Source: Oscillospiraceae bacterium (GTDB taxonomy: Bacteria > Bacillota > Clostridia > Oscillospirales > CAG-272). Taken from it: 47,197 nucleotides of DNA. Both the position numbers and the translations under genes were made by a program. The stretch is from the NCBI GenBank assembly GCA_015064545.1, contig SVSA01000004.1, positions 1 to 47,197 on the forward strand, written 5' to 3'. Below, piece after piece: positions 32,491 to 39,829 of this stretch (positions within the stretch are counted from its first letter, which is position 1; every line of letters starts with the position of its first letter). The notes beneath the pieces were generated by a model, which saw only the letters and a list, made by a program, of their open reading frames with translations, searched no databases and was not told the DNA's origin.

Positions 32491-33435
32491 ATGGCAGTTT
32501 TTACCGCAACATTAAATCAAACCGCGTTTTTATTCCTGTTTATCATAGCAGGCTATGTTTTATTGAAGTGGAAATTTGTGCCGGATAATTCTCAGGCGGT
32601 GTTGTCCAAGCTGGAAAATGCGATTTTCATTCCGGCACTGGTGTTAGGAACTTTTATTCAGAATTTTACCGTGCAGACTATCGCAGAGGCTTGGAAATTG
32701 CTTTTGGGGAGTTTGGCTTTGGCGGTGGTGGCTATTGTACTTTCGCTGCTCTGTGTCGGTTTTTGCAGCAAGGATCAATATGAGCAGAACATCTATACCT
32801 ATGGTTTGTGTTTTTCCAATTTCGGATTTATGGGAAATGCGGTAGTCAGCGCTTTGTTTCCGGATATCTTTATGGAATATCTGATCTTTACGCTGCCGCT
32901 CTGGACGCTCATTTATCTTTGGGGCGTGCCGGTCCTTCTGATGGGCGGCGGTACAGAAAAGCCGACCCTGTTACAGCGTGCGAAAAGCTTTGTCAATCCC
33001 ATGTTTGTGTGTATGTTTTTGGGAATGCTGATCGGACTACTGAAGATTCCCGTGCCGAAGTTTATCAGCTCCGCGATTTCCACCCTGGGGAACTGTATGT
33101 CACCGATTGCCATGCTGCTGACCGGTATGACCATTGCGAAATTCAACCTACGGGAGATTCTGCGAATTAAAGGTGTCTATCTGGTTACTGCGTTGCGACT
33201 GGTTGTATTCCCGTTGCTTTTTTTGGGGGCCATGCTGGTGCTCCCGATGCCGAAAACCTTTGCGGTGTGCGCCATTTGCTCTCTTTCGATGCCCTTGGGA
33301 CTGAACACGATCATTATTCCCGGTGCCTTGGGGCGGGACACGAGGGTAGCCTCCGGCATGGCTTTGGTTTCTCACCTTCTTTCCTGTCTGACGATTCCTG
33401 TTGTCTTTATGCTTTTTGAATGGATACTTTCATGA
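32491..33435 (+). CDS. AEC-family transporter
   Basis: A 314-residue polytopic protein with about nine or ten hydrophobic segments, of the auxin efflux carrier-like family. Supporting stretches are LPLWTLIYLWGVP, FVNPMFVCMFLGMLIGLL, TLGNCMSPIAMLLTGMTIA and MPLGLNTIIIPGALGRD. Bacterial AEC members are thought to export carboxylates or amino-acid-like compounds; the substrate is unknown. GGAGGT lies 6 bases before the ATG at 32491; an upstream in-frame ATG at 32440 has no binding site. The downstream region is gene debris. Confidence 0.9.
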   Translation: MAVFTATLNQTAFLFLFIIAGYVLLKWKFVPDNSQAVLSKLENAIFIPALVLGTFIQNFTVQTIAEAWKLLLGSLALAVVAIVLSLLCVGFCSKDQYEQNIYTYGLCFSNFGFMGNAVVSALFPDIFMEYLIFTLPLWTLIYLWGVPVLLMGGGTEKPTLLQRAKSFVNPMFVCMFLGMLIGLLKIPVPKFISSAISTLGNCMSPIAMLLTGMTIAKFNLREILRIKGVYLVTALRLVVFPLLFLGAMLVLPMPKTFAVCAICSLSMPLGLNTIIIPGALGRDTRVASGMALVSHLLSCLTIPVVFMLFEWILS

Positions 33436-33441
33436 GCTTAT

Positions 33442-33798
33442 TGTTGGTTTCCTCTTGACATAGGGATATTGGGGCTTCCGATGGTTCAAAGCGGCAAGCG
33501 GGGTCTCCAAAAACTTCAATTATGTTTGCAGCGGTAGATTGTGGCACAACACCGCCGGGAAGCAGGTAATCGGACTCAGTTTTTAAGTCATAGTTATAGA
33601 TTTCAAATCCGGTAAGAATACATTCTTTTGTATCTTTTTTTCGTCGGAATCGTTGACGATTTGCTTTAGATTAATTGTCATTCCGCCTTCATGAATCAAG
33701 TAATCACGAATCAAATCTGTTATAGTATCAGCTTCAACTTCAGTTTGATACTCATAACCCTTATTTAAAGCCCAACCATTATCAAAAAGTTCAGACAT
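33442..33798 (-). pseudogene. Broken gene of unknown family with a homopolymer frameshift
   Basis: Reading from MSELFDNGWALNKGY, the frame stops at 33583, but shifting frame at the seven-T run (33635-33641; A on this strand) restores a coherent protein. It then continues CILTGFEIYNYDLKTESDYLLPGG and FGDPACRFEPSEAP (seen in parts) into the end of the AEC gene. The joined product would be about 120 residues. I recognise no family. No ribosome binding site precedes the ATG, which is only 18 bases from the divergent HTH start. The region is more AT-rich than its surroundings. Genuine decay or a sequencing error in the homopolymer are both possible. Confidence 0.55.
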
Positions 33799-33816
33799 CT
33801 TGACAAGGAATGAACT

Positions 33817-34057
33817 ATGGACACCTATACGCTTGTGAAACGCCGTTTGCTACAGCTTCTTGATGAAAGGAAAATGTCAATCCACAAATTGGCTATGGAA
33901 TCTGCGGTGGCACCTTCCTCCATTAAGAATATTCTCTATGGAAAAAGTAAAAATCCCGGTATCGTAACACTAAACATGCTGTGTGATGGTCTGCAGATCA
34001 GTTTGACTGTTTTTTGAGACCGAGGAATTTCGTGAGCAGGAGCAGGAAATACGATAA
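33817..34057 (+). pseudogene. XRE-type helix-turn-helix regulator with a C-terminal frameshift
   Basis: The first 66 residues are a clean XRE helix-turn-helix: LLQLLDERKMSIHKLAMESAV, then APSSIKNILYGKSKNPG and LNMLCDGLQISLTVF. AAGGA lies 7 bases before the ATG. The frame ends at a six-T run (34010-34015). Losing one T would continue FETEEFREQEQEIR to a stop at 34055-34057, as in intact relatives that end DGL-x-ITL-x-EFF-x-T-x-EF. The N-terminal DNA-binding part is complete, so a short protein may still function. Confidence 0.6.
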
Positions 34058-34060
34058 ATA

Positions 34061-34150
34061 GGTGCTATTCCTGCCGAATCGCTTCGTGATTATGACAAGG
34101 CGGAAGCGGCGCTTATTGTGCAGATTGGAAAAAGATTCGCCATTTGTTAA
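34061..34150 (+). other. Possible coding remnant downstream of the HTH gene
   Basis: In frame after the HTH stop, the sequence reads GAIPAESLRDYDKAEAALI and ends VQIGKRFAIC before a stop at 34148-34150. It looks protein-like (30 residues, no internal stop, natural amino-acid use) but has no start or ribosome binding site. It may be the tail of a decayed gene. From 33436 to 34168 nothing else is recognisable. Confidence 0.3.
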
Positions 34151-34168
34151 CAAATTTCGTCAAAGCTA

Positions 34169-34197
34169 TTGACAATTCGTGAAAAGGCAAGTATACT
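34169..34197 (+). promoter_or_regulatory. Sigma-A promoter of the CFI-box gene
   Basis: TTGACA (34169-34174), 17-base spacer, TATACT (34192-34197). Confidence 0.82.
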
Positions 34198-34238
34198 ATG
34201 GAGTGTAGTTTTATGTGCTTCTATGGAGGATTTTTTAT

Positions 34239-34922
34239 ATGGCAAAGTTACAAGTGTGGGGTGTAGCCATCGGCCATCAGGGCTATAACGGTGTATCGGT
34301 CAATGCATGGTGCGCCGGCCCGAATTCTGCCGGAGGTGTTTCGGTAAAATGGTCGTTCAAGAATTTGGCAGATAAGCCGATTAAATATGCTTCTTTCTGG
34401 TTCACGCCGATGAATGCGGTCGGCGATGCGGTTACCTGCCGCATTACCAGTAAGTCCAAGAACGGTGTGCGCTACACCGGCCCGTTGGCTCCGGGTGCGT
34501 CCAATTTCAATTCGCTGTTTGAAAACGCTTGGTACAATAACTCGATCACCTCGGTCAGACTGGATTCGGTTTATATCGAATATATGGATGGCTCCAAGGA
34601 AGACATTCAGCCCGCGGATATTCTGTTCTCCAGTGAGGGTGTTGCCGGTGCCGGCGGTTGTTATGTTGCTACGGCGGTTTACGGCTCTTACGATTGTCCT
34701 CAGGTTTGGACGCTTCGCCGCTATCGTGACTACACGCTGGCCGAAACCTGGTACGGCAGAGTCTTTATCAGAACGTATTATGCGATCAGCCCGACGCTGG
34801 TTAAGTGGTTCGGCCATACGAACTGGTTCAAGAAGCTCTGGAAGGGTAAGCTCGACCGTATGGTAAAGAAGCTTCAGGACCAGGGTGTGGAATCGACGCC
34901 CTACGACGACAGAGAGTGGTAA
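34239..34922 (+). CDS. Protein with a C-terminal CFI-box-like motif
   Basis: A 227-residue soluble protein without a signal peptide. The N-terminal 120 residues look like a beta-sandwich (KWSFKNLADKPIKYASFWF; YIEYMDGSKEDI). The C-terminal 90 residues start with a Gly-rich hinge and Cys141 in GGCYVATAVYGSYDCPQ, then TLRRYRDYTLAETWYGR and an amphipathic/hydrophobic helix with several Trp. This matches the C-x-x-ATA-x-YGS ... LR-x-RD pattern known as the CFI-box. The function of this module is unknown as far as I know. GGAGGA lies 8 bases before the ATG. Strong promoter, monocistronic. Confidence 0.8.
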   Translation: MAKLQVWGVAIGHQGYNGVSVNAWCAGPNSAGGVSVKWSFKNLADKPIKYASFWFTPMNAVGDAVTCRITSKSKNGVRYTGPLAPGASNFNSLFENAWYNNSITSVRLDSVYIEYMDGSKEDIQPADILFSSEGVAGAGGCYVATAVYGSYDCPQVWTLRRYRDYTLAETWYGRVFIRTYYAISPTLVKWFGHTNWFKKLWKGKLDRMVKKLQDQGVESTPYDDREW

Positions 34923-34979
34923 TGACCGCGTTAGGCTGCGAAAAGCAGTCTTCGCGAACCGAAATGCAAGTAAACCGAA

Positions 34980-35005
34980 AACGGGTTTCCGCGAGGGAGC
35001 CCGTT
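34980..35005 (+). terminator. Terminator after the CFI-box gene
   Basis: AACGGG / CCCGTT (6-bp GC-containing stem) with a large loop, then CTGTTTTTG. The loop bases may pair partly. Moderate strength. Confidence 0.6.
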
Positions 35006-35060
35006 CTGTTTTTGAACAGGAGAAGGGCTTCGGAATTTTGACATTTTTTGAACAATTCGG

Positions 35061-35089
35061 TTGACGGCAACGTTTTTTTGTGGTAAAAT
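35061..35089 (+). promoter_or_regulatory. Sigma-A promoter of the DUF1846 gene
   Basis: TTGACG (35061-35066), 17-base spacer, TAAAAT (35084-35089). Confidence 0.75.
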
Positions 35090-35129
35090 ATCTCTTTGAG
35101 ATGTGTGATCAAACATAACGGAGGCGGTT

Positions 35130-36620
35130 ATGCAAACACTTGGCTTCAATAATGAACTCTATATTCGAAAACAGTCGGCCATGATTGCCGAACGGATTGC
35201 CGATTTCGGAGGGAAGCTCTATCTGGAATTCGGAGGCAAGCTGTTCGACGATTATCATGCTTCGCGTGTTTTGCCCGGATTTGCGCCCGATGTCAAGCTG
35301 CAGATGCTGCTTGAAATGGCCGATCGTGTGGAGGTTGTTATCGTCATCAGCGCAACGGATATCGAAAACAAAAAGATTCGCGGCGATATCGGCATTTCGT
35401 ACGACGCGGATGTGCTTCGTCTGATCGATGCCTTCCGTGATGCCGGACTCTATGTCGGCTCGATTGTGATCAATATGTACAACGGCCAGCGTTCGGCAAT
35501 GCTGTTTAAGAAGCGGCTGGAATCGCTGGGCATGAAGGTGTATTTGCATTATCCGATCGAGGGCTATCCGTTGAACGTTCGCCACGTGGTCAGCCCGGAG
35601 GGCTTGGGCAAGAACGAGTATATCGAGACCGAGCGCCCTCTTGTGGTGGTAACGGCACCGGGACCGGGAAGCGGCAAGATGGCAACCTGTCTCTCGCAGC
35701 TCTACCATGAGAATCTGCGCGGAATCAAGGCCGGATATGCCAAATACGAAACCTTCCCCATCTGGAATGTCCCGCAGTCGCATCCCGTTAATCTTGCCTA
35801 TGAAGCGGCCACCGCCGATCTCAATGATGTCAATATGATTGATCCCTATCACCTGGAGGCCTATGGCGTCGCGGCAGTCAATTATAATCGCGATGTTGAG
35901 AGCTTTCCCGTGCTGCGGGCGATTTTTGAAAAAATATATGGTCGGTGCCCGTATCAGTCTCCGACCGATATGGGTGTCAATATGGCGGGCTTTGGTATTG
36001 TGGACGATGAGGCTGTCAAGAAGGCCTCGCGCGAAGAGATCATTCGCCGTTATTACAAAATTCAGTGCGATGCCCTGAAAAACGGCGGAAACAGCGCAGC
36101 GGTCAATAAAATCGAGTTGGTTATGAACCAAGCGGGTGTGACAACCGACGATCGGCCGGTTGTGGCGGCAGCCTTGGCCAAATCTGCCGAAACCGGCGAT
36201 AAGCCGGCAGCAGCGCTTGAATTACCGGACGGTCGTATCGTGACCGGCAAGACCTCCTCGCTTCTCGGCCCTTCGGCGGCGGTTCTGCTCAATGCGCTGA
36301 AGGCCTTGTCGGGAATTGATGAGGATACCGATGTGATCAGTCATTCGGTTATCGAGCCGATTCAGGAGCTCAAAACCGGTGTACTGGGAAATCATAATCC
36401 GCGACTGCATTCGGATGAGGTGCTGATCGCGTTGGCTATCAGCGCGGGCTTCAATCCCCATTCGGCCGAGGCAATCAAGCACTTGTCCGATTTGCGTGGC
36501 TGCGAGGCGCATTCGACCGTCATTCTGGCACAGTCGGACGACGGCGTCTTCCGCAAGCTCGGTGTCAATATGACTTGCGAGCCGAAATATACAACCCGAA
36601 AGCTCTATCATAAATCCTAA
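35130..36620 (+). CDS. DUF1846 family protein
   Basis: A 496-residue cytosolic protein spanning the full DUF1846 domain. Typical stretches are LYLEFGGKLFDDYHASRVLPGF at the N-terminus, VVVTAPGPGSGKMATCLSQLYHE (a P-loop-like glycine motif near residue 175), PSQSHPVNLAYEAATADL-like text and a C-terminal region with ILAQSDDGVFRKLGVN. Members are common in Clostridia and lactic bacteria; structures are known but the biochemical role is not established, to my knowledge. It is monocistronic, between a good promoter and a good terminator. Confidence 0.88.
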   Translation: MQTLGFNNELYIRKQSAMIAERIADFGGKLYLEFGGKLFDDYHASRVLPGFAPDVKLQMLLEMADRVEVVIVISATDIENKKIRGDIGISYDADVLRLIDAFRDAGLYVGSIVINMYNGQRSAMLFKKRLESLGMKVYLHYPIEGYPLNVRHVVSPEGLGKNEYIETERPLVVVTAPGPGSGKMATCLSQLYHENLRGIKAGYAKYETFPIWNVPQSHPVNLAYEAATADLNDVNMIDPYHLEAYGVAAVNYNRDVESFPVLRAIFEKIYGRCPYQSPTDMGVNMAGFGIVDDEAVKKASREEIIRRYYKIQCDALKNGGNSAAVNKIELVMNQAGVTTDDRPVVAAALAKSAETGDKPAAALELPDGRIVTGKTSSLLGPSAAVLLNALKALSGIDEDTDVISHSVIEPIQELKTGVLGNHNPRLHSDEVLIALAISAGFNPHSAEAIKHLSDLRGCEAHSTVILAQSDDGVFRKLGVNMTCEPKYTTRKLYHKS

Positions 36621-36626
36621 AACGAT

Positions 36627-36659
36627 AGCCGCAAATACAAAAAACGTGTGTTTGCGGCT
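36627..36659 (+). terminator. Terminator of the DUF1846 gene
   Basis: AGCCGCAAA / TTTGCGGCT (9 bp) extended by weaker pairs, then TTTTTTC. Confidence 0.88.
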
Positions 36660-36679
36660 TTTTTCGCTATGTCTTGCTC

Positions 36680-36708
36680 TTGACAAGCGGCTCAAAATGC
36701 GATATCAT
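36680..36708 (+). promoter_or_regulatory. Sigma-A promoter of the DivIVA-like gene
   Basis: TTGACA (36680-36685), 17-base spacer, TATCAT (36703-36708). Confidence 0.75.
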
Positions 36709-36758
36709 AAGAATAAAGGGGTTTCTCTTTGAATCTGCCGAAAACGGACGGAGCGAAT

Positions 36759-37478
36759 ATGAACAAATCAAAACATGAGATGCTTGTTTTTCGTAATGCG
36801 CGAAAAGGATATGACAAGGACGATGTCAATCGCTATATCGAAGAAATGAATCTTCGGTTTGTGGCAATCGAAGAGGGACTGAAGGCGCGGATTCGTGAGT
36901 TAGAGGAGCAGCTTAGTACGCAACAGAAGGAAACGGATGTTGTGAGCGATGCGATGGAGCGTCTGTCCCGGATGACCGAGGCCCATCGTTGTCTGAATGA
37001 AGAGAACGAGGCTCTGCGTGCCTCGCTTTCCGAGGCGGAGGGCAAGCTGGCCGAAGCCGAAGCGCGTTTGGCTGAGGCGGCGGCAAAGGCCGAAGCGGTC
37101 GCTGAGCCTGTTGTCTCGGAGGAGCCGAAGCCGATGTCGTATGAGGAGGCGGGCGCCCGTCTCGGACATATTATTCTTAAGGCGAATCTCGATGCCGACC
37201 GCATTGTTGCCGAAGCGGAGGACGAGGGAAAACGCCGCCTGGCCGATGCCGCGCGAAATGCCGACGATATCCGCTTGGATGCCGCTGTTACGGCGCGGTT
37301 GATGACCGAGCGCGCTAAAGAGAAGCTTTCGGCGCTGACGGCAGAGTATATGGCTACGCTGACCGCCTTCTCGGAGCAGTCGGCGGGCGAATACCGTAAG
37401 CTCTGTGAGGAGCTGCAGGAAAAATTCCGTCAGACCGAGGCTTCGGTTCGCCAAAAGCTGAACGGCGATTCGGTTTGA
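36759..37478 (+). CDS. DivIVA-domain protein
   Basis: A 239-residue protein. Residues 1-30 hold a DivIVA-type N-terminus (VFRNARKGYDKDDVNRYIEEMN). A long coiled coil follows (about 30-110, rich in Glu, Ala and Leu, with an Ala/Glu linker near 95-120), then a second helical region with LGHIILKANLDADRIVAEAEDEG. DivIVA proteins recognise negatively curved membrane and position division or other polar machinery. The ATG at 36759 has GGAG 5 bases upstream; an upstream reading from 36729 is not preferred. It stands alone and is not in the usual division/sepF cluster. Confidence 0.82.
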   Translation: MNKSKHEMLVFRNARKGYDKDDVNRYIEEMNLRFVAIEEGLKARIRELEEQLSTQQKETDVVSDAMERLSRMTEAHRCLNEENEALRASLSEAEGKLAEAEARLAEAAAKAEAVAEPVVSEEPKPMSYEEAGARLGHIILKANLDADRIVAEAEDEGKRRLADAARNADDIRLDAAVTARLMTERAKEKLSALTAEYMATLTAFSEQSAGEYRKLCEELQEKFRQTEASVRQKLNGDSV

Positions 37479-37499
37479 TCCGAGCTTGAAATAAAAAAC

Positions 37500-37527
37500 G
37501 GAGTACGAGTCCGGTGGCTCGTACTCC
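37500..37527. terminator. Bidirectional terminator between converging genes
   Basis: GGAGTACGAG / CTCGTACTCC, a perfect 10-bp stem, with flanking T-rich stretches on plus and A-rich on the other side. Confidence 0.82.
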
Positions 37528-37577
37528 TCCTATTTTGCGGTTTGTGAAGGCGGAAAGAAAAACGGCGGTGCGCGGTG

Positions 37578-37979
37578 TTAACGAATCAAGCGGAGAAAGC
37601 CGATCAGAGGGACCTCCTTGGCCTGTCCGCGCAGGGCATAGCTCATGGCGTATCCGATATAGAAAAGCGGCACCAAAAGGCAAAACAGTCCGAAGACCGT
37701 GCGGATCAACCGAAACACAAGTCCCACAAACGGAATCAGTCCCAGCAGCGCCAAAAGCCACCCGACAATCAGCCAGAGTAATAACGAGGAGAGCTCAATC
37801 AGGAGAATGATCAATCCCTGATTGGCCCAAAAGTGACCGAATCGGGAATCGGGAAGCGAAACCAGAGGCAGAAAGAAGAGAAGACCGGTGCAGGCGCAGG
37901 CCGATTCGGGACGGCAAGGGGTGGCGCCCCGTTTGCGAAGCGCTACGGTATAATTTCGGCCGAAAAAGCGTAAGGGCAT
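37578..37979 (-). CDS. DUF4870-like small membrane protein
   Basis: A 133-residue protein with about three or four hydrophobic segments. LFFLPLVSLPDSRFGHFWANQGLIILL (about 34-60) resembles the DUF4870/Tic20-like pattern, as does GLVFRLIRTVFGLFCLL near the C-terminus. Three cysteines (22, 28, 30) precede the first helix, perhaps the trace of a metal site. A perfect AAAGGAGG lies 7 bases before the ATG. It shares its membrane domain type with the zinc-ribbon protein at 22406, but has no complete zinc ribbon. Function unknown. Confidence 0.78.
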   Translation of the reverse strand: MPLRFFGRNYTVALRKRGATPCRPESACACTGLLFFLPLVSLPDSRFGHFWANQGLIILLIELSSLLLWLIVGWLLALLGLIPFVGLVFRLIRTVFGLFCLLVPLFYIGYAMSYALRGQAKEVPLIGFLRLIR

Positions 37980-38098
37980 GAGGACGCCTCCTTTCGAGAT
38001 AATCGATGGTTTATCACTATTTTATACCATTTTTTGCGGCTTGTCAAGAACAAACGTTCCTGCTTTTTCAAAAAAATAAAAGAAAATGAAAAAATGAC

Positions 38099-38127
38099 TT
38101 GACAAGAGGAAAAACACGTGCTATAAT
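38099..38127 (+). promoter_or_regulatory. Promoter of infC-rpmI-rplT
   Basis: TTGACA (38099-38104), 17-base spacer, TATAAT (38122-38127): exact consensus. Confidence 0.9.
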
Positions 38128-38134
38128 AAAGCGT

Positions 38135-38298
38135 CTGAAAAAGAAGCAGAGTTCCCGTAGCTCTCACCGTCGGATGTTTGTGCGCCGGTTGATATCCTGT
38201 TCTTCCCGCTTGCGGGAGGTTTTGGCACGGATCTGTTTCTGTAGCAGATTCGCGCTTTTTGTTTGTAGCGCTAAACCAAAGTTCGGGGGTGTTTTACA
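38135..38298 (+). ncRNA. Structured infC leader, probably an L20-responsive element
   Basis: About 165 bases between promoter and infC. Visible hairpins are TCCCGC/GCGGGA (about 38206-38220), ATCTG/CAGAT (about 38231-38250) and GCGCT/AGCGC (about 38252-38271). In Firmicutes the infC-rpmI-rplT leader folds to mimic 23S rRNA and is bound by L20 to repress the operon. Position and stems fit this, but I did not run the Rfam model. Confidence 0.65.
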
Positions 38299-38901
38299 AT
38301 CGCTGCCAAAACCAATGCAAAAGACAATGTGATCAACGACGCAATCTTCGGTCTTCCCGGCTTTAACCGTCAGAAGCAGGTTCGCGTTATCGGAGCCGAC
38401 GGCGAACAGGTCGGCGTGATTCCGTTGATTCAGGCACTGGAATCGGCCTATGACAAGGGCCTCGATCTGGTGCTCATCGCTCCGCAGGGCGATCCGCCCG
38501 TCTGCCGTATCATGGATTACGGCAAGTTCCGCTTCGAGCGTGACAAAAAGGAAAAGGAAGCCCGCAAAAAGCAGCAGGTTGTTGAGATCAAGGAGATCCA
38601 GCTGTCCTGCCATATCGACGTCAATGATTTCAATACGAAGGTGAATCATGCCCTCCGCTTCCTCGGAAACGGCGATAAGGTCAAGGTTATGGTTCGCTTC
38701 CGCGGACGTCAGCTCAGTCATACCGAAATCGGTGCCGAGCTTTTGAAAAAATTCGAACAGGCCTGCGCAGAAAAGGGCAGTATCGATAAGGCTCCGGTTA
38801 TGGAGGGGCGCTCGATGATCATGTTCATTTCTCCGCTTAAGCAATCCGCAGGAAAGGAAAAGTCGAAGCCTAAGGCCGAGACAAAGCCCGACGCGGAATA
38901 A
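38299..38901 (+). CDS. infC: Translation initiation factor IF-3
   Basis: IF-3 binds the 30S subunit and checks the initiator codon. The protein is 200 residues if it starts at ATC 38299. GGGGGTG (38285-38291) lies 7 bases before that codon, and the ten extra N-terminal residues lead into VINDAIFG. The alternative GTG at 38329 has no ribosome binding site. A non-standard start (AUU/AUC/AUA) is a known device by which IF-3 represses its own synthesis. Core motifs are VRVIGADGEQVGVIPL, MDYGKFRFE, IDVNDFNTKV, VMVRFRGRQLSHTEIG. A lysine-rich tail follows. It leads the operon with rpmI and rplT. Confidence 0.93.
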   Translation: MAAKTNAKDNVINDAIFGLPGFNRQKQVRVIGADGEQVGVIPLIQALESAYDKGLDLVLIAPQGDPPVCRIMDYGKFRFERDKKEKEARKKQQVVEIKEIQLSCHIDVNDFNTKVNHALRFLGNGDKVKVMVRFRGRQLSHTEIGAELLKKFEQACAEKGSIDKAPVMEGRSMIMFISPLKQSAGKEKSKPKAETKPDAE

Positions 38902-39009
38902 TGTCTACCGCCACGGCCGGCGGAACCTTACGGGATGGCACCGACGATGACCGGATGCCGCTGAAGCTCCCGTCCAAAATACAGAAGTCATCGGGAAACG
39001 GAAAAGCAA

Positions 39010-39201
39010 ATGGCTAAGATCAAAACACATAAGGCAGCTTCCAAGAGATTTACGCTCACTAAGAGCGGTAAGGTGAAGCTTAATCACACCAACCGTCGCC
39101 ACAAGCTCGGCCTCAAGACCGCCAAGCGTAAGAGACAGCTCAGAAAGGCCGGTTACCTCAGCGAGGCAATGGCTCCCAACATCAGAACGCTGATCGGCTA
39201 A
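39010..39201 (+). CDS. rpmI: 50S ribosomal protein L35
   Basis: A 63-residue, highly basic protein with the L35 signature KTHKAASKRFTLTKSGKVK and a C-terminus ending NIRTLIG. Second gene of the infC operon, 108 bases after infC; the gap holds a small GC hairpin around 38909-38924. GGAAACGGAAAAG serves as a weak ribosome binding region. Its C-terminal codon use is like the neighbouring ribosomal genes. Confidence 0.97.
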   Translation: MAKIKTHKAASKRFTLTKSGKVKLNHTNRRHKLGLKTAKRKRQLRKAGYLSEAMAPNIRTLIG

Positions 39202-39232
39202 TCAGGAACGAAAGTATTAGGAGGAACTAAAA

Positions 39233-39586
39233 ATGGCAAGAGTTAAGGGCGCGGTTACCACGCGCAAAAGAAGAAATAGAGTATTAAAGCTGGCTAAGGG
39301 TTACTGGGGCTCCAAGTCCAAGCACTTCAAGATGGCAAAACAGGCCGTCATGAAGAGCGGTAACTATGCTTTTGCAGGCAGAAAGATGAAGAAGAGAGAC
39401 TTCCGTTCTCTCTGGATCACCCGTATCTCGGCTCAGGCTAAGGTAAACGGCATGAACTATTCGCAGTTTATGCACGGCCTTAAGCTCGCCGGCATCAACC
39501 TGAACAGAAAGATGCTTGCTGAGCTTGCCGTTGCCGACAAGGATGCGTTTGCTGCTCTCGTTGAGAAGGCTAAGGCAGCTCTCTAA
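39233..39586 (+). CDS. rplT: 50S ribosomal protein L20
   Basis: A 117-residue basic protein of the L20 family ([25 protein letters not shown] at the N-terminus, [23 protein letters not shown]). L20 is an assembly protein of the 50S subunit and in Firmicutes represses this operon by binding the infC leader. AGGAGG lies 8-9 bases before the ATG. Third gene of the operon, ended by a terminator. Confidence 0.97.
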   Translation: MARVKGAVTTRKRRNRVLKLAKGYWGSKSKHFKMAKQAVMKSGNYAFAGRKMKKRDFRSLWITRISAQAKVNGMNYSQFMHGLKLAGINLNRKMLAELAVADKDAFAALVEKAKAAL

Positions 39587-39596
39587 TAGCAACCAA

Positions 39597-39615
39597 AACC
39601 CGGCTTGCCCGGGTT
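39597..39615 (+). terminator. Terminator of infC-rpmI-rplT
   Basis: AACCCG / CGGGTT with an internal GC-rich loop, then TTTGCG (five T in all). Confidence 0.75.
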
Positions 39616-39686
39616 TTTGCGTTCTTATGCTTGCTTTTGCCCGGTGTCCCCGGCAAAAGCCGAATGAAATTTACAGAATGTTTTCG

Positions 39687-39723
39687 GATACCGCGAATCG
39701 ATGTCACATCGTCGCGGTATCCT
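39687..39723 (+). promoter_or_regulatory. Strong hairpin ahead of the rRNA methyltransferase gene
   Basis: GGATACCGCGA pairs with TCGCGGTATCC across about 15 bases. It lies 107 bases before the next start codon and has no T-run, so it is probably a leader structure or part of an unseen regulatory element. A second inverted repeat (CTTTTGCC / GGCAAAAG) is just upstream at about 39635-39660. Confidence 0.45.
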
Positions 39724-39829
39724 ATTAAGAATGGGAAAGGGATCGGAAGACAGTTCGGATCGCGACGGCTTGGATGTTGTCGACCGATATTTCCCAAGGA
39801 TGAGAAAAACGCTCACGGAGAATGCTTCG

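Noticed and set aside
33442-34150. Complete toxin-antitoxin or phage remnant
   Set aside because: Only an XRE domain is recognisable; no partner toxin, integrase or phage gene is present.
34061-34150. Independent small gene
   Set aside because: No start codon with a ribosome binding site; more likely the tail of the broken regulator or another remnant.
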